From Saprospiraceae bacterium (GTDB lineage: Bacteria > Bacteroidota > Bacteroidia > Chitinophagales > Saprospiraceae): a stretch of DNA of 55,509 nt. Made by a program: the position numbers and the translations under genes. The stretch spans positions 1 to 55,509 of the forward strand of contig JANWVR010000045.1 in the NCBI GenBank assembly GCA_025056735.1. Reading direction: 5' to 3'. A model generated the notes under the pieces. The model was not told where the DNA came from. It made no database searches and worked only from the letters and a program-made list of their open reading frames with translations. Positions within the stretch are counted from its first letter, which is position 1; every line of letters begins with the position of its first letter. Positions 8,817-17,356 of the stretch are shown in pieces.

Positions 8817-9821
8817 ATGACTTTGCCGTTTGCCTTTGCCGAGCCGTTGTGGCTGTTGCTACTGCTGGCGTTGCCGCCGTTGGCGTATGCGTATGTGCGG
8901 GCAGAGCGTGGTCGGCATGTGGCGCTCCAGGTGTCGCGTCAGGAAGCGATGAAGGGCGTCAAGACGTGGGTGGTGTACGCGCGCGGGGGCATTCAATACG
9001 TGCGTTGGGTAGTGCTGGCGCTGCTGGTGCTGGCCATGGCGCGGCCACAGTGGTTGGACTACGAGGAGCGCGAGGAGGTGCAGTCGCGCGATTTGTTTGT
9101 GGTGCTGGATGTGTCGCACAGTATGCTATCGAAAGACCTGGCGCCCGACCGGCTGGAGGCGGCTAAGGCATTGGCAGTCCAGTGGATAAACGCGCGTCCT
9201 CATGATCGAGTAGGCTTAGTGTTGTTTGCGGGAGGGGCGTTTACCTATTGCCCGCTGACGCTGGATCATCGGCTGCTTCGGGCCTTTGTGGCCAATGCTC
9301 AGGCGGGACGCCTGCCGGAGGGCACGGCCATCGGTATGGGGTTAGCGACGGCATTGCACCACCTGAGCCGCAGCCCATCGGAGGCAGGCAGGGCAATACT
9401 GCTACTGACGGACGCCGAGAACAACACCGGTGCCATCGGCCCGCTTCAGGCTGCCGAGATGGCGCGCGCTCTGGGCGTTCGAGTATACGCTATCGGGCTG
9501 GGACGCGATGGCGTCGTGGAGTCGCCTACACGGCGACGCTTCGACGGCGGCTACGATTTTGCCCGGCGGAATATGGTGTTGGACACCCTCCTGCTTTCAC
9601 GCATGGCTGCTGCGACGGGCGGGCGATTTTTTCGGGCTGAAAATGCTGCGGCGCTTCAGGCCGCCCAGCGCGAAATAGACGCCTTAGAAAAAGCGCCGGT
9701 GCAGCGTGCTACTGTGGTGCGCCGCACCGATTTGTTCTTCTGGATGTTAGCGATATCTTTCTGTCTGTTAGTGTTCGAGTTACTGCTGCGGTGGGGGCCG
9801 CTGCGCGTCATCACGGTGTGA
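8817..9821 (+). CDS. batA: BatA-like von Willebrand factor A membrane protein
   Basis: 334 residues. An N-terminal membrane helix (FAEPLWLLLLLALPPLAYAY) and a second one near 60-78 precede a VWA domain with the MIDAS motif DVSHS (DxSxS) and the later TDAENN acidic loop. A C-terminal helix (FFWMLAISFCLLVFELLL) closes the protein. This helix-helix-VWA-helix layout is that of BatA in Bacteroidota aerotolerance operons, where MoxR, a DUF58 protein, BatB and BatD usually sit together. Here it stands alone, followed 13 bp on by a convergent protease gene; a moxR lies about 7.5 kb away. An in-frame upstream start at 8730 would add 29 unrelated residues and would begin upstream of the probable promoter. 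Confidence 0.8.
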   Translation: MTLPFAFAEPLWLLLLLALPPLAYAYVRAERGRHVALQVSRQEAMKGVKTWVVYARGGIQYVRWVVLALLVLAMARPQWLDYEEREEVQSRDLFVVLDVSHSMLSKDLAPDRLEAAKALAVQWINARPHDRVGLVLFAGGAFTYCPLTLDHRLLRAFVANAQAGRLPEGTAIGMGLATALHHLSRSPSEAGRAILLLTDAENNTGAIGPLQAAEMARALGVRVYAIGLGRDGVVESPTRRRFDGGYDFARRNMVLDTLLLSRMAAATGGRFFRAENAAALQAAQREIDALEKAPVQRATVVRRTDLFFWMLAISFCLLVFELLLRWGPLRVITV

Positions 9822-9834
9822 GATGGCCGCTCTG

Positions 9835-11628
9835 TCAGGGCTGGCGGACACACTTGCCCGCAACGACAGCCGGGCCTATCTGGGCTTTCCAGAAGTAGAG
9901 GCCAGCCGGCAGGCCTTCCATGGGCATGCCCAGCAGGGTTTCGCCGGCGTCTATGTTCTGGATGAGGGTGCGCACTCCTCTGCCTTCGGCGCTGTGAAGC
10001 GTTAGCACAAGCCTGCCCTGCGCGTTGCGCACCCGGAAGCGCGCGACGTCGGACACGGGGTTTTTCAGCAGAGCGATCTCGAAGGGCTGAACAGAGGGAG
10101 CAGTTGTGGTTGTCGTGGCCAAAGCCTTGAGCACGGCGGCCAGGGCGTCCACGCGCCCGTAGCCGTAGGTGTTGTTCGGGTAGGCTAAGCCTGTACTGTC
10201 GCTGCAGTCCTGCCAGCCGAATTTGGGCACGGCGGTTTGTTCGATGATGTCTTCGAGCAGGTCCACCTCGCCCGCCAGGTCGGGCCGGGCGGAGAGGATG
10301 AGCGCAACTAAACCGGCCACGTGCGGCCCGGCCATGCTGGTGCCCCAAAAGTGGGCATATCCGCCATTGCGGACGCAGGAGCGCACAGCGGCGCCTGGTG
10401 CAACGACGTTGGGCTTAAGGCGTCGGCTGCCGTCAATGGTTACCGGCCCGCGACTGCTGAAGCCAGTGATGGAGTCGTTGTCGGCGGTAGCGCCTACGCT
10501 GAAACTCTCCTCGAAGTAGGCCGGCGGGCCAAAAGTGCTGGCGCAACCCTTGGAGCCGGAATTGCCGTTGCTGACCACCACAAAGACACCTGCCGCGCGC
10601 AGCGCTACGATAGCCTGACGAAGCAAGTCATTGATAGCCAGGTCGGTGCAGCCCTCCGACTCGGAGCAGTACCAGGAGTTGTTAATCACATGTGGCGCCA
10701 GGTCGGGGCGCGGATTTTTGCCGTTGAGGTCGGTAGGCGCCAGAAACCACTCAAAGCACTCGATGTAGGTGGAGGGCTTGCCGTTGCCGCGCTCCATGTT
10801 GCGGCAGGCCACCCAGCGCGCGCCGGGCGCCACGCCGATCTGGTTGCCCTGGCCGTCGTCGCCCACCATGGTGCCCATCGTGTGGGTGCCGTGGCTGTTG
10901 TCGTCGCAGGGATAAGGTACGTTCACCCCGCAAGGGTTTTTGCTGGGGTCGGGAATGCTGTCGCCGCTCAAGGGGCTGATTTCATGGATGGCGTCGTGCC
11001 AGTGGTAGTGGTGGGTAGTATCGCCCGTGGCGGGGTTATAGCCGCGGTACTGATTTCGGATGGCCGGGTGCTGCCACTCGTAGCCCGTGTCGGCACCTCC
11101 GACCGTAATGCCCTGGCCCGTGTAGCCCATGGCCCACACTTCAGGCGCGCGGATCATGGCAATACCCCATTCTACGCCAGCGCGAAGGCTGGTGGGGGCG
11201 ACGGTGCTCTGCTCGGGCGGTGCCAATGTTACCGTCGGGTCTGAGGCAATGCGCTCCACTTCAGGCAGGGCGGCTATTTCTGCCAGTACTTCCGCCGAGG
11301 CCTGATGAATGGCGATGGCATTTACGATAAAAAACGACTGAAAATAGGCATCCCGCTGACGCAGCAATGCCCGCGCCCGCTGTTGGCTGCGCTCCGCCGT
11401 CTCCAAGAGGCGGCGATACACGTACTGACCTTTTTCGGCTTTGCCGCGGATACGAGCAGCGGCAGACAGGTCGGCCTTTGCCGAAAACACCACCAGCACG
11501 TCGCAGGGGCGGTTTTCCAACAGCGCTATTTCTACGGAAGAGGTAAGTTTAGGGATGGCCGGAGTGCCTTCCTGCGACCAAAGCGCCGCGGGAAGCCCAA
11601 AAGCAATCAAAAGAACAAGAAAACGCAT
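9835..11628 (-). CDS. Secreted subtilisin-like serine protease with type IX sorting domain
   Basis: 597 residues from ATG 11628, which begins a clear signal peptide (MRFLVLLIAFGLPAALWSQ). An inhibitor-I9-like propeptide region (about 30-150) precedes the S8 catalytic domain. The triad is Asp180 in GADTGYEW, His246 in NSHGTHT and Ser431 in GTSMAGPHVAGL; the oxyanion Asn is probably in VVSNGNSG. After a TTTTTAPS linker the last 80 residues (LLKNPVSDVARFRV to GLYFWKAQI) look like a type A C-terminal sorting domain, so export by the type IX secretion system is expected; the PorU sortase is encoded in this window. An upstream in-frame start (11712) would add 28 non-signal residues upstream of the probable promoter and was rejected. 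Confidence 0.9.
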   Translation of the reverse strand: MRFLVLLIAFGLPAALWSQEGTPAIPKLTSSVEIALLENRPCDVLVVFSAKADLSAAARIRGKAEKGQYVYRRLLETAERSQQRARALLRQRDAYFQSFFIVNAIAIHQASAEVLAEIAALPEVERIASDPTVTLAPPEQSTVAPTSLRAGVEWGIAMIRAPEVWAMGYTGQGITVGGADTGYEWQHPAIRNQYRGYNPATGDTTHHYHWHDAIHEISPLSGDSIPDPSKNPCGVNVPYPCDDNSHGTHTMGTMVGDDGQGNQIGVAPGARWVACRNMERGNGKPSTYIECFEWFLAPTDLNGKNPRPDLAPHVINNSWYCSESEGCTDLAINDLLRQAIVALRAAGVFVVVSNGNSGSKGCASTFGPPAYFEESFSVGATADNDSITGFSSRGPVTIDGSRRLKPNVVAPGAAVRSCVRNGGYAHFWGTSMAGPHVAGLVALILSARPDLAGEVDLLEDIIEQTAVPKFGWQDCSDSTGLAYPNNTYGYGRVDALAAVLKALATTTTTAPSVQPFEIALLKNPVSDVARFRVRNAQGRLVLTLHSAEGRGVRTLIQNIDAGETLLGMPMEGLPAGLYFWKAQIGPAVVAGKCVRQP

Positions 11629-11655
11629 GACGGATACAAGTTGTGAATGGCGCCT

Positions 11656-11663
11656 CAAAGGTA
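11656..11663 (-). promoter_or_regulatory. Candidate -7 element for the subtilase gene
   Basis: On the minus strand TACCTTTG matches TAnnTTTG and lies 27 bases before ATG 11628. It faces away from the rpiB element 70 bases to the right, giving a compact divergent promoter pair. Confidence 0.5.
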
Positions 11664-11733
11664 CGTTCAGCCCTGCGACGCTGCCTTTGGGCGATTCGCC
11701 TGCCAAAGACAAAAGCGCAAAAAACGCTTGGCG

Positions 11734-11741
11734 TACCTTTG
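11734..11741 (+). promoter_or_regulatory. Candidate -7 element for rpiB
   Basis: TACCTTTG, a full match to TAnnTTTG, lies 21 bases before the rpiB ATG. A -33 TTG at the expected spacing is not evident. Confidence 0.5.
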
Positions 11742-11762
11742 GCGCTCAAAAACAACCGGACT

Positions 11763-12194
11763 ATGAGAATTGCTATCGGCTGCGACCACGCCGGATATCC
11801 TTACAAGGGCGGCCTGATTACCATGCTGCACCGCATGGGACATATGGTGCAAGACTTCGGCACCCATTCGCTGGAGTCGGTAGATTACCCTGATTTTGCT
11901 CACGCTGTGGCGCAAGCCGTCGAAACAGGCCAGGCCGATTACGGCATCGTGCTGTGCGGCAGCGGAAACGGCGTGGCTATGACGGCCAACAAGCACGCCG
12001 GCATCCGCTGCGCCCTGTGCTGGACGGAAGAAATCGCCGCCTTAGCGCGCCAACACAACGACGCGAATATGATAGCGCTTCCCGCTCGATTTGTGCCCGA
12101 AATCCAGGCCCAGGCCATGGTGCGCGTCTTTTTGGAAACGCCCTTTGAGGGCGGACGCCACCGGCGCCGCGTCGAAAAAATTGCCTGTGAATAA
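11763..12194 (+). CDS. rpiB: Ribose 5-phosphate isomerase B
   Basis: 143 residues, the usual length for RpiB (RpiB/LacA/LacB family), which interconverts ribose 5-phosphate and ribulose 5-phosphate in the cytoplasmic pentose phosphate pathway. Diagnostic segments are MRIAIGCDHAGYPYKG at the N-terminus (Asp-His of the substrate site), VDYPDFA, and GIVLCGSGNGVAMTANK, which carries the catalytic Cys and the anion-hole glycines. HNDANMIALPARF is the usual second-half motif. The in-frame upstream start at 11643 is rejected because it precedes the promoter and lacks family similarity. Confidence 0.95.
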   Translation: MRIAIGCDHAGYPYKGGLITMLHRMGHMVQDFGTHSLESVDYPDFAHAVAQAVETGQADYGIVLCGSGNGVAMTANKHAGIRCALCWTEEIAALARQHNDANMIALPARFVPEIQAQAMVRVFLETPFEGGRHRRRVEKIACE

Positions 12195-12199
12195 TCTGA

Positions 12200-12261
12200 C
12201 CTGAAACACCCGTATGCAAAGGGTTTTGGCCTCTTTGCTGTTTCAGGCCAAAGGTCTTTTT
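12200..12261 (+). terminator. Probable terminator after rpiB
   Basis: Inverted repeat CCTGAAACA (12200-12208) / TGTTTCAGG (12239-12247), with a second inner pair GCAAAG / CTTTGC, begins six bases after the rpiB stop. A run of five T (12257-12261) follows after a short gap. The gap between stem and T-run makes it less than ideal. Confidence 0.5.
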
Positions 12262-12289
12262 CCTGCTCATTCCTCGTCCTATTATTTCT

Positions 12290-13927
12290 ATGAAATTTTA
12301 TCCTGCATTCGTCCTGCTCCTGCTGACTCAACTATCCTTACAAGCCCAACGCACCTACGATGACTCCATCACGGCGCGTCTTTCACTACGCCCGCGCTAC
12401 TACCAACTGCCCGACGCCCGGCCTTTTGGCGCCACCATCACGCCCGAAGACATCCGCTATCTGGTGGATACCCTAGCCTCCGATGCCATGCGAGGCCGCG
12501 AAACGGGAACCGAAGGTCAACGGAAGGCGGCAGATTTCATCGCTGCCCAATTCAAAGCCATGGGGCTGCCACCCGTAGCCGACCGCAACACGTACTTCCA
12601 GTACATCTTCCTTAAACGCGAAAGCTGGGCCGACTTAGACCTCAGCGTACACGGAACCTCTTTTACCTCGCGAAAGGACTACATCGTGCTGCCGGCTTAC
12701 AATGCCGACCTGCCTAATTTTAAGGCAAAAGAGGCCGTTTTTGTGGGCTACGGTATTGAAGAGGGTAAAATCAACCACTACGCCGACGCCAATGTGCGCG
12801 GAAAAGTGGTCGTCTTTTACGACGGCGAACCTACCGATGCCGAGGGCCGCTCGCTGCTCACCGGCAACGAGTCTCGCACTGCCTGGACAATAGACTGGAC
12901 GCGCAAGGCCAGACTTGCCGCCCAAAAGGGTGCCGCGCTCGCCCTTATCATCGTGCCCGATATCGGCGAAGCCATGCGCATCAACCGGCGCCAGCTGTCG
13001 CTGTGGGGCTGGACGCCTACGGCGCCCAACGCTGAGCCGTTGCACAAGGGCTTAGTCAATACCTTTTTCATTAGCCAGGAGGTCGCCAACGCCCTCTTTG
13101 GAAAAAATACCGACAAGGCCGCCGACGTCTTCGGAAAAGCCAAAACCAACGCCGCTGCCTTCAAGCCGGTGAAAATCAAAACCAATGTGGAGGCGCGCAT
13201 GGTCAAAGAGGTGCGCACGCTGGAAGGTTCGAACGTCATTGGCTTCATCGAGGGCAGCGACCCGGTGCTCAAAAACGAGTACGTCGTCATCACCGCGCAC
13301 TACGACCATCTGGGCGCCAGCGGAGAGGTCATTTACAACGGCGCCGACGACAACGCCTCTGGCACCTCAAGCGTCATCGAAATTGCACAAGCTTTCGCTA
13401 AGGCCAAGGCTGCCGGTGTAGGCCCCAAGCGCAGCGTCGTGTGTATGCTCGTCAGCGGCGAAGAAAAAGGCTTGCTTGGCTCGCGCTTCTACGTCGAGTT
13501 TCCGCTCTTCCCGCTTAAACACACTGTGGCCAACATCAACATAGACATGGTGGGCCGTATAGATAATCGCCATGCCAACAACCCGAACTACGTCTATGTC
13601 ATCGGCTCCAACCGCCTGAGCACCGAATTGCACGAAATCAATGAATTCGCAAATGCCGTGCACACGCAATTGGAATTGGATTACAAGTACAACGATCCTA
13701 AGGATCCCAATCGCTTCTACGAGCGCAGCGACCACTACAACTTCGCCGAACGCGGCATTCCGGCCATCTTCTATTTTAATGGCACGCACGCCGATTACCA
13801 CAAACCCAGCGATACGGCAGAAAAAATTAACGCCGAGGCGGCTGCTAAACGCGCCCAGCTGGCCTTCTATACGGCCTGGGACCTGGCCAACAGACCTTCG
13901 CGCATCGTTGTGGACGTTAGCAAATAA
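12290..13927 (+). CDS. Secreted M28 family zinc aminopeptidase with PA domain
   Basis: 545 residues with signal peptide MKFYPAFVLLLLTQLSLQAQ. A PA-like insert (about 100-230, AVFVGYGIEEG and GKVVVFYDGEP) precedes the two-zinc M28 domain. The expected ligands are all visible: His in ITAHYDHLG, bridging Asp in GADDNASG, Glu-Glu in SGEEKGLLGS, Asp in NIDMVGR and His in HADYHKPSDT. It probably trims peptides in the periplasm or outside the cell. No type IX sorting domain is present at the C-terminus, which ends right after the peptidase fold. The gene stands alone, after a terminator and before a gap of 158 bp. Confidence 0.92.
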   Translation: MKFYPAFVLLLLTQLSLQAQRTYDDSITARLSLRPRYYQLPDARPFGATITPEDIRYLVDTLASDAMRGRETGTEGQRKAADFIAAQFKAMGLPPVADRNTYFQYIFLKRESWADLDLSVHGTSFTSRKDYIVLPAYNADLPNFKAKEAVFVGYGIEEGKINHYADANVRGKVVVFYDGEPTDAEGRSLLTGNESRTAWTIDWTRKARLAAQKGAALALIIVPDIGEAMRINRRQLSLWGWTPTAPNAEPLHKGLVNTFFISQEVANALFGKNTDKAADVFGKAKTNAAAFKPVKIKTNVEARMVKEVRTLEGSNVIGFIEGSDPVLKNEYVVITAHYDHLGASGEVIYNGADDNASGTSSVIEIAQAFAKAKAAGVGPKRSVVCMLVSGEEKGLLGSRFYVEFPLFPLKHTVANINIDMVGRIDNRHANNPNYVYVIGSNRLSTELHEINEFANAVHTQLELDYKYNDPKDPNRFYERSDHYNFAERGIPAIFYFNGTHADYHKPSDTAEKINAEAAAKRAQLAFYTAWDLANRPSRIVVDVSK

Positions 13928-13942
13928 ATACACCTGTCGAGA

Positions 13943-13976
13943 CACGAGACTTGCAGAGTAGCAGCTGTTACTCGTG
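13943..13976. other. Nested palindromes after the M28 peptidase gene
   Basis: GAGTAGCAGCTGTTACTC (13956-13973) is a near-perfect palindrome, and CACGAG (13943-13948) can pair with CTCGTG (13971-13976), so two alternative hairpins compete. There is no T-run after it. It may be a weak terminator of the M28 gene or an operator for the permease gene. Confidence 0.3.
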
Positions 13977-14085
13977 AGCACTCGCTACTGCGCGCCGCTT
14001 TTTCCTTTACGAGGCGCATAGATTGTAAGGGGGAGCATGCGTTTGCGCTCAGGCTTTTGGACAAAGTTCGTATCGTTGCCGCCGA

Positions 14086-15345
14086 ATGCGTTGCAGCTTG
14101 TGCAAGATGCTTGCAGGATTTCGATGGGGTTTTGCCGGTGGCGTTTTATTGGTTTTAGTCGTCCTGGCGTTAGGTCGCGACGTGATTGCCAACGGGCGCC
14201 CGTTGTACTGCCGTGTAGGAGACGAGGTGTTTTTTCCGGGGCTTCGGTCGGTTTGGCGCGACCCTGCCCTACCCTACGGGCATCCGGTGCTGGACTCCAT
14301 CCATCGGCATTTTCTGTGGCGGAGTTATCCGTACGCATCGGCAGTGTTTGCACCGGTAGCGTTTTCGCCAGGTGAGTTGCCGACGCGGCCGGACACGACG
14401 ATTCGACAGGCGCGTCCGGGGGCAGCCCATCCGGTGGGCGCTCGCGTATTTCGGCATTGGTTGGGTACAGATGCTCAGGGCTACGACGTGGCAGCGGCCT
14501 TGGTGGGTGGCGCCCGAGTAGCACTGCTCACGGGTAGTCTGGCCATGAGTCTGGCCTTCGGGTTGGGCGTACTGCTGGGTGCGCTGGCGGGCTATTGGGG
14601 CGACGACCGGCTGCGCATACGGCGCGGAGTACTGCTGATGGGGGTGGTGGCACTACCGCTGGCGTTTTTCTACGCGGGCGCAGTACAGGTCTGGCTCTCA
14701 GCGGAAAGCAGTGGGCTCGTGCGCCTCCTGGCGGGTGGAGGCGCGGCAGCAGTGGTCATGGCCGCTGCTGTGCTGGCAGGGCGTTTGTGGTGTAAGTTGC
14801 CTTTTTTCGCGCGCTCCGTAGCAGTGCCGCTCGACCTGTTAGTCATGCGCCTGGCGGAAGCATTCATGGCGGTGCCGGGGCTGCTGGCGATTGTGGCCTT
14901 TGCGGCGCTCTTGCGCGAACAGACCCAGACGCTGTGGGCGTTGGTTGCACTGATAGGGCTGTTCAGCTGGCCCGGTGTAGCGTTGTTTGTACGCGCAGAA
15001 ATGTTGCGCGTTCGCGAGATGGACTACATTGCCGCTGCCCGCAGTCTGGGACTATCGGAGGCGCGTATTTTGCTGAGGCATGCGCTGCCAAACGCGCTTC
15101 AGCCCGCTTACACGGTCTTTGCTTTGGGTGTGGCCAGCGCTATTTTACTTGAGGCCTCGTTGTCTTTCTTAGGCTACGGCGACCAGCGCTTAGCCGGCGC
15201 CACCTGGGGCAGTCTGCTGCAAGGCGCCCGCACCAGCCCGCAGCTGTGGTGGGTAAGCCTGCCACCCGGCTTAGCCATCTGCCTAACGGTAATGGCCCTG
15301 CACCTCTTGGGCGAACAACTCGGACGTCGCGGTAGAGTACGCTAA
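14086..15345 (+). CDS. ABC transporter permease, oligopeptide/dipeptide (DppC/OppC) type
   Basis: 419 residues. The C-terminal two thirds is a binding-protein-dependent permease domain with the EAA loop EMDYIAAARSLGLSEARILL and the flanking HALPNALQP, as in DppC/OppC. The start of the domain has the family's HWLGTDAQGYDV. Between the first helix (about 15-32) and this domain lies an extra-cytoplasmic segment of about 100 residues, longer than in enterobacterial DppC. No ATPase, DppB-type partner or binding protein gene is nearby, so partners must be encoded elsewhere. The start could also be ATG 14107. TATCGTTG, seven bases before ATG 14086, is one mismatch from the -7 consensus. Confidence 0.85.
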   Translation: MRCSLCKMLAGFRWGFAGGVLLVLVVLALGRDVIANGRPLYCRVGDEVFFPGLRSVWRDPALPYGHPVLDSIHRHFLWRSYPYASAVFAPVAFSPGELPTRPDTTIRQARPGAAHPVGARVFRHWLGTDAQGYDVAAALVGGARVALLTGSLAMSLAFGLGVLLGALAGYWGDDRLRIRRGVLLMGVVALPLAFFYAGAVQVWLSAESSGLVRLLAGGGAAAVVMAAAVLAGRLWCKLPFFARSVAVPLDLLVMRLAEAFMAVPGLLAIVAFAALLREQTQTLWALVALIGLFSWPGVALFVRAEMLRVREMDYIAAARSLGLSEARILLRHALPNALQPAYTVFALGVASAILLEASLSFLGYGDQRLAGATWGSLLQGARTSPQLWWVSLPPGLAICLTVMALHLLGEQLGRRGRVR

Positions 15346-15488
15346 ACTTTTAAAAGCCCACCTCGTTTACATTCTACGATTTCTTCGAAGGGGTGTGTTT
15401 AGCATCCTTTCCGAACCTTTTGGCTCTAATTCTGTTTACGCTCGCTGTTACTTCAAAGGCAGAAGCACCTCATTCTCTCTTCCCCTTG

Positions 15489-15526
15489 CATTTTTTTCAC
15501 TTTTCATTTTTCATTTTTCACTTCTC
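15489..15526 (+). repeat. Heptanucleotide tandem array, pyrimidine strand, before a GT-C gene
   Basis: Units CACTTTT, CATTTTT, CATTTTT, CACTTCT in direct succession, preceded by a longer CATTTTTTT unit. The array ends about 12 bases before the ATG of the following glycosyltransferase gene. Same unit family as the arrays at 18630, 21550, 27158, 29581 and 29643. Confidence 0.8.
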
Positions 15527-15537
15527 GCTGCCTTTTG

Positions 15538-17226
15538 ATGTCGTTTTTACGCTCTGACTACACGCGCGTGGCGTTGCTGGGTGTACTATTCTTGGTACCT
15601 TTTCTGGGCGGCGTGCACCTGTTTGACTGGGATGAAATCAACTTCGCCGAATGCGCGCGGGAGATGCTGCTGACGGGCGATTACTTGCGCCCGCAGATTG
15701 ATTACGAGCCGTTTTTTGAGAAGCCGCCGCTGTTCATCTGGATGCAGGCGCTTTCAATGCAGGTGTTTGGCGTCAACGAGTTTGCGGCCCGCTTTCCGAA
15801 TGCGGTAGCCGGCATCATTGTGTTGCTGTTGTCGTACCATATGGGCCGCCGCCTCCACGATCGGATGTTCGGTTGGTTGTGGGTATTGGCATGGTTAGGT
15901 AGCATCCTGCCCCACCTGTACTTCCGCAGCGGGATCATTGACCCGTGGTTCAACTTGTTCATTTTCTTGGGCCTGTGGGGATTTATCGAGTTTCGGTGGT
16001 TGTTTTTCACACGCTTTCAGGGGCGCTCGTTTTGGCGGCGCTACCGTTATCTCTTGCTGGGCGGTTGGGCGTTGGGTCTGGGCATTCTGACCAAAGGGCC
16101 GGTGGCCTACTTGATAGTCTTTTTGGTGCTGATGCTCTACTGGGCAAAGTACAAGTTTCGCAATCGAGGTTTTTTATCGCACTTTATCTTATTTAGCCTG
16201 GCGGCCTTTTCGGTGTCGGCGCTGTGGTTTGGTGTGGAGACGTTGCTGCACGGGCCGAAATTTGTGCAAGAGTTTGTGGCCTATCAGATACGCCTGCTAA
16301 CCACGGCGGACAGCGGTCATGGAGGATTTCTGGGCTATCACGTGGTGGTGCTGCTGTTGGGCTGCTTCCCGATTTCGGTGTTTGCCCTTCCCAATCTGTG
16401 GGGCGACCGCCAGCCGGAAGACGAAGTGCTGGAGTCGCACACGCTGCGCATTTGCCAGCGGTCTGACCTGACGACCTGGATGCAACTGCTCTTTTGGGTA
16501 GTGCTGATTGTGTTCAGTCTGGTGCGTACGAAGATTGTCCATTACTCCTCTCTGGCTTATTACCCGCTGACGTATCTGGGCGCTTACACCATCTGGCGAG
16601 CCATTCACTGGGATGTGCGCCCGCGCGTGGTGGCCATCCTGTTGCCTACGCTGGGCGTGCTTATCGGCGGTGTTCAGATGCTGCTGCCCTGGCTGGGGCA
16701 GAATACGCACCTTTTGCGTCCTTTATTGGCCAAAGACCCGTTCGCCCTGGCACGCCTGGAGGTTACTGTAGATTGGCACTGGTACCACGCACTGCCTGGC
16801 GCCATACTTGTTGTTGGCGTCCTGCTGGGTCTGCGCCTGTGGTTGCGCAGCAAACCATGGACAGCCGCACAAATCGTTTTTTCGGCAGGCGCTTTGTTTG
16901 TGGCGCTCACGCTCGTTCTTTGCATCGGCAATATCGAACGATACAGCCAGGGCAGCACCATTGATTTCTACAAAAGCAAGGCCCATGAGGACTGCTTCAT
17001 CAAAACAGTGGGATTTAAGAGCTATGCTCACCTGTTTTATCCAAAAAAGCCTCCCGTAAAAGACCCGACGGTGGACGAATACGCTAATCTGGCTTACGGC
17101 AATCCAGGCAAGACGGTGTACTTTGTGGCAAAAATGAACCGGCTGGAAGAGCTCCCTACCCTACCGAATTGCCGCGAACTGTATCGCAAGCACGGGATGG
17201 TTTATTTCGTTCGACAAGCCCCGTAG
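15538..17226 (+). CDS. Membrane glycosyltransferase of the GT-C / ArnT-PMT type
   Basis: 562 residues with about ten membrane helices. The first periplasmic loop carries the acidic motif FDWDEINFAECAREML, the site at which ArnT/PMT-type enzymes bind the lipid-phosphate sugar donor. EKPPLFIWMQA and LTKGPVAYL are also typical. A soluble C-terminal tail of about 110 residues follows the last helix. Such enzymes move a sugar from undecaprenyl or dolichyl phosphate to lipid A, glycan or protein on the periplasmic face; the acceptor is unknown here. ATG 15538 is preferred to the TTG directly before it. A second member of the family lies at 48110-49804. Confidence 0.85.
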   Translation: MSFLRSDYTRVALLGVLFLVPFLGGVHLFDWDEINFAECAREMLLTGDYLRPQIDYEPFFEKPPLFIWMQALSMQVFGVNEFAARFPNAVAGIIVLLLSYHMGRRLHDRMFGWLWVLAWLGSILPHLYFRSGIIDPWFNLFIFLGLWGFIEFRWLFFTRFQGRSFWRRYRYLLLGGWALGLGILTKGPVAYLIVFLVLMLYWAKYKFRNRGFLSHFILFSLAAFSVSALWFGVETLLHGPKFVQEFVAYQIRLLTTADSGHGGFLGYHVVVLLLGCFPISVFALPNLWGDRQPEDEVLESHTLRICQRSDLTTWMQLLFWVVLIVFSLVRTKIVHYSSLAYYPLTYLGAYTIWRAIHWDVRPRVVAILLPTLGVLIGGVQMLLPWLGQNTHLLRPLLAKDPFALARLEVTVDWHWYHALPGAILVVGVLLGLRLWLRSKPWTAAQIVFSAGALFVALTLVLCIGNIERYSQGSTIDFYKSKAHEDCFIKTVGFKSYAHLFYPKKPPVKDPTVDEYANLAYGNPGKTVYFVAKMNRLEELPTLPNCRELYRKHGMVYFVRQAP

Positions 17227-17356
17227 TCTTCGCTTATAAATGACTTAGTCTCCGACTGCCCACCGTCTCTTTTGCGCGTTTTACATATAGCCCGCCCACA
17301 GATACGACTGCCCATAACTGACACCTGACTGATTATCCTGTCTCACCTTATCGTCT

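Noticed and set aside
10321-11244. A 307-codon open frame on the + strand
   Set aside because: Antisense to the subtilase catalytic domain, Ala/Val/Gly-rich and without family features.
17308-17356. A possible degenerate heptamer array (CTGCCCA, TAACTGA, CACCTGA and so on) ending at the moxR start
   Set aside because: It can be tiled by sevens up to the ATG and CGACTGCCCA occurs twice nearby, but the units share too few bases to separate it from chance.
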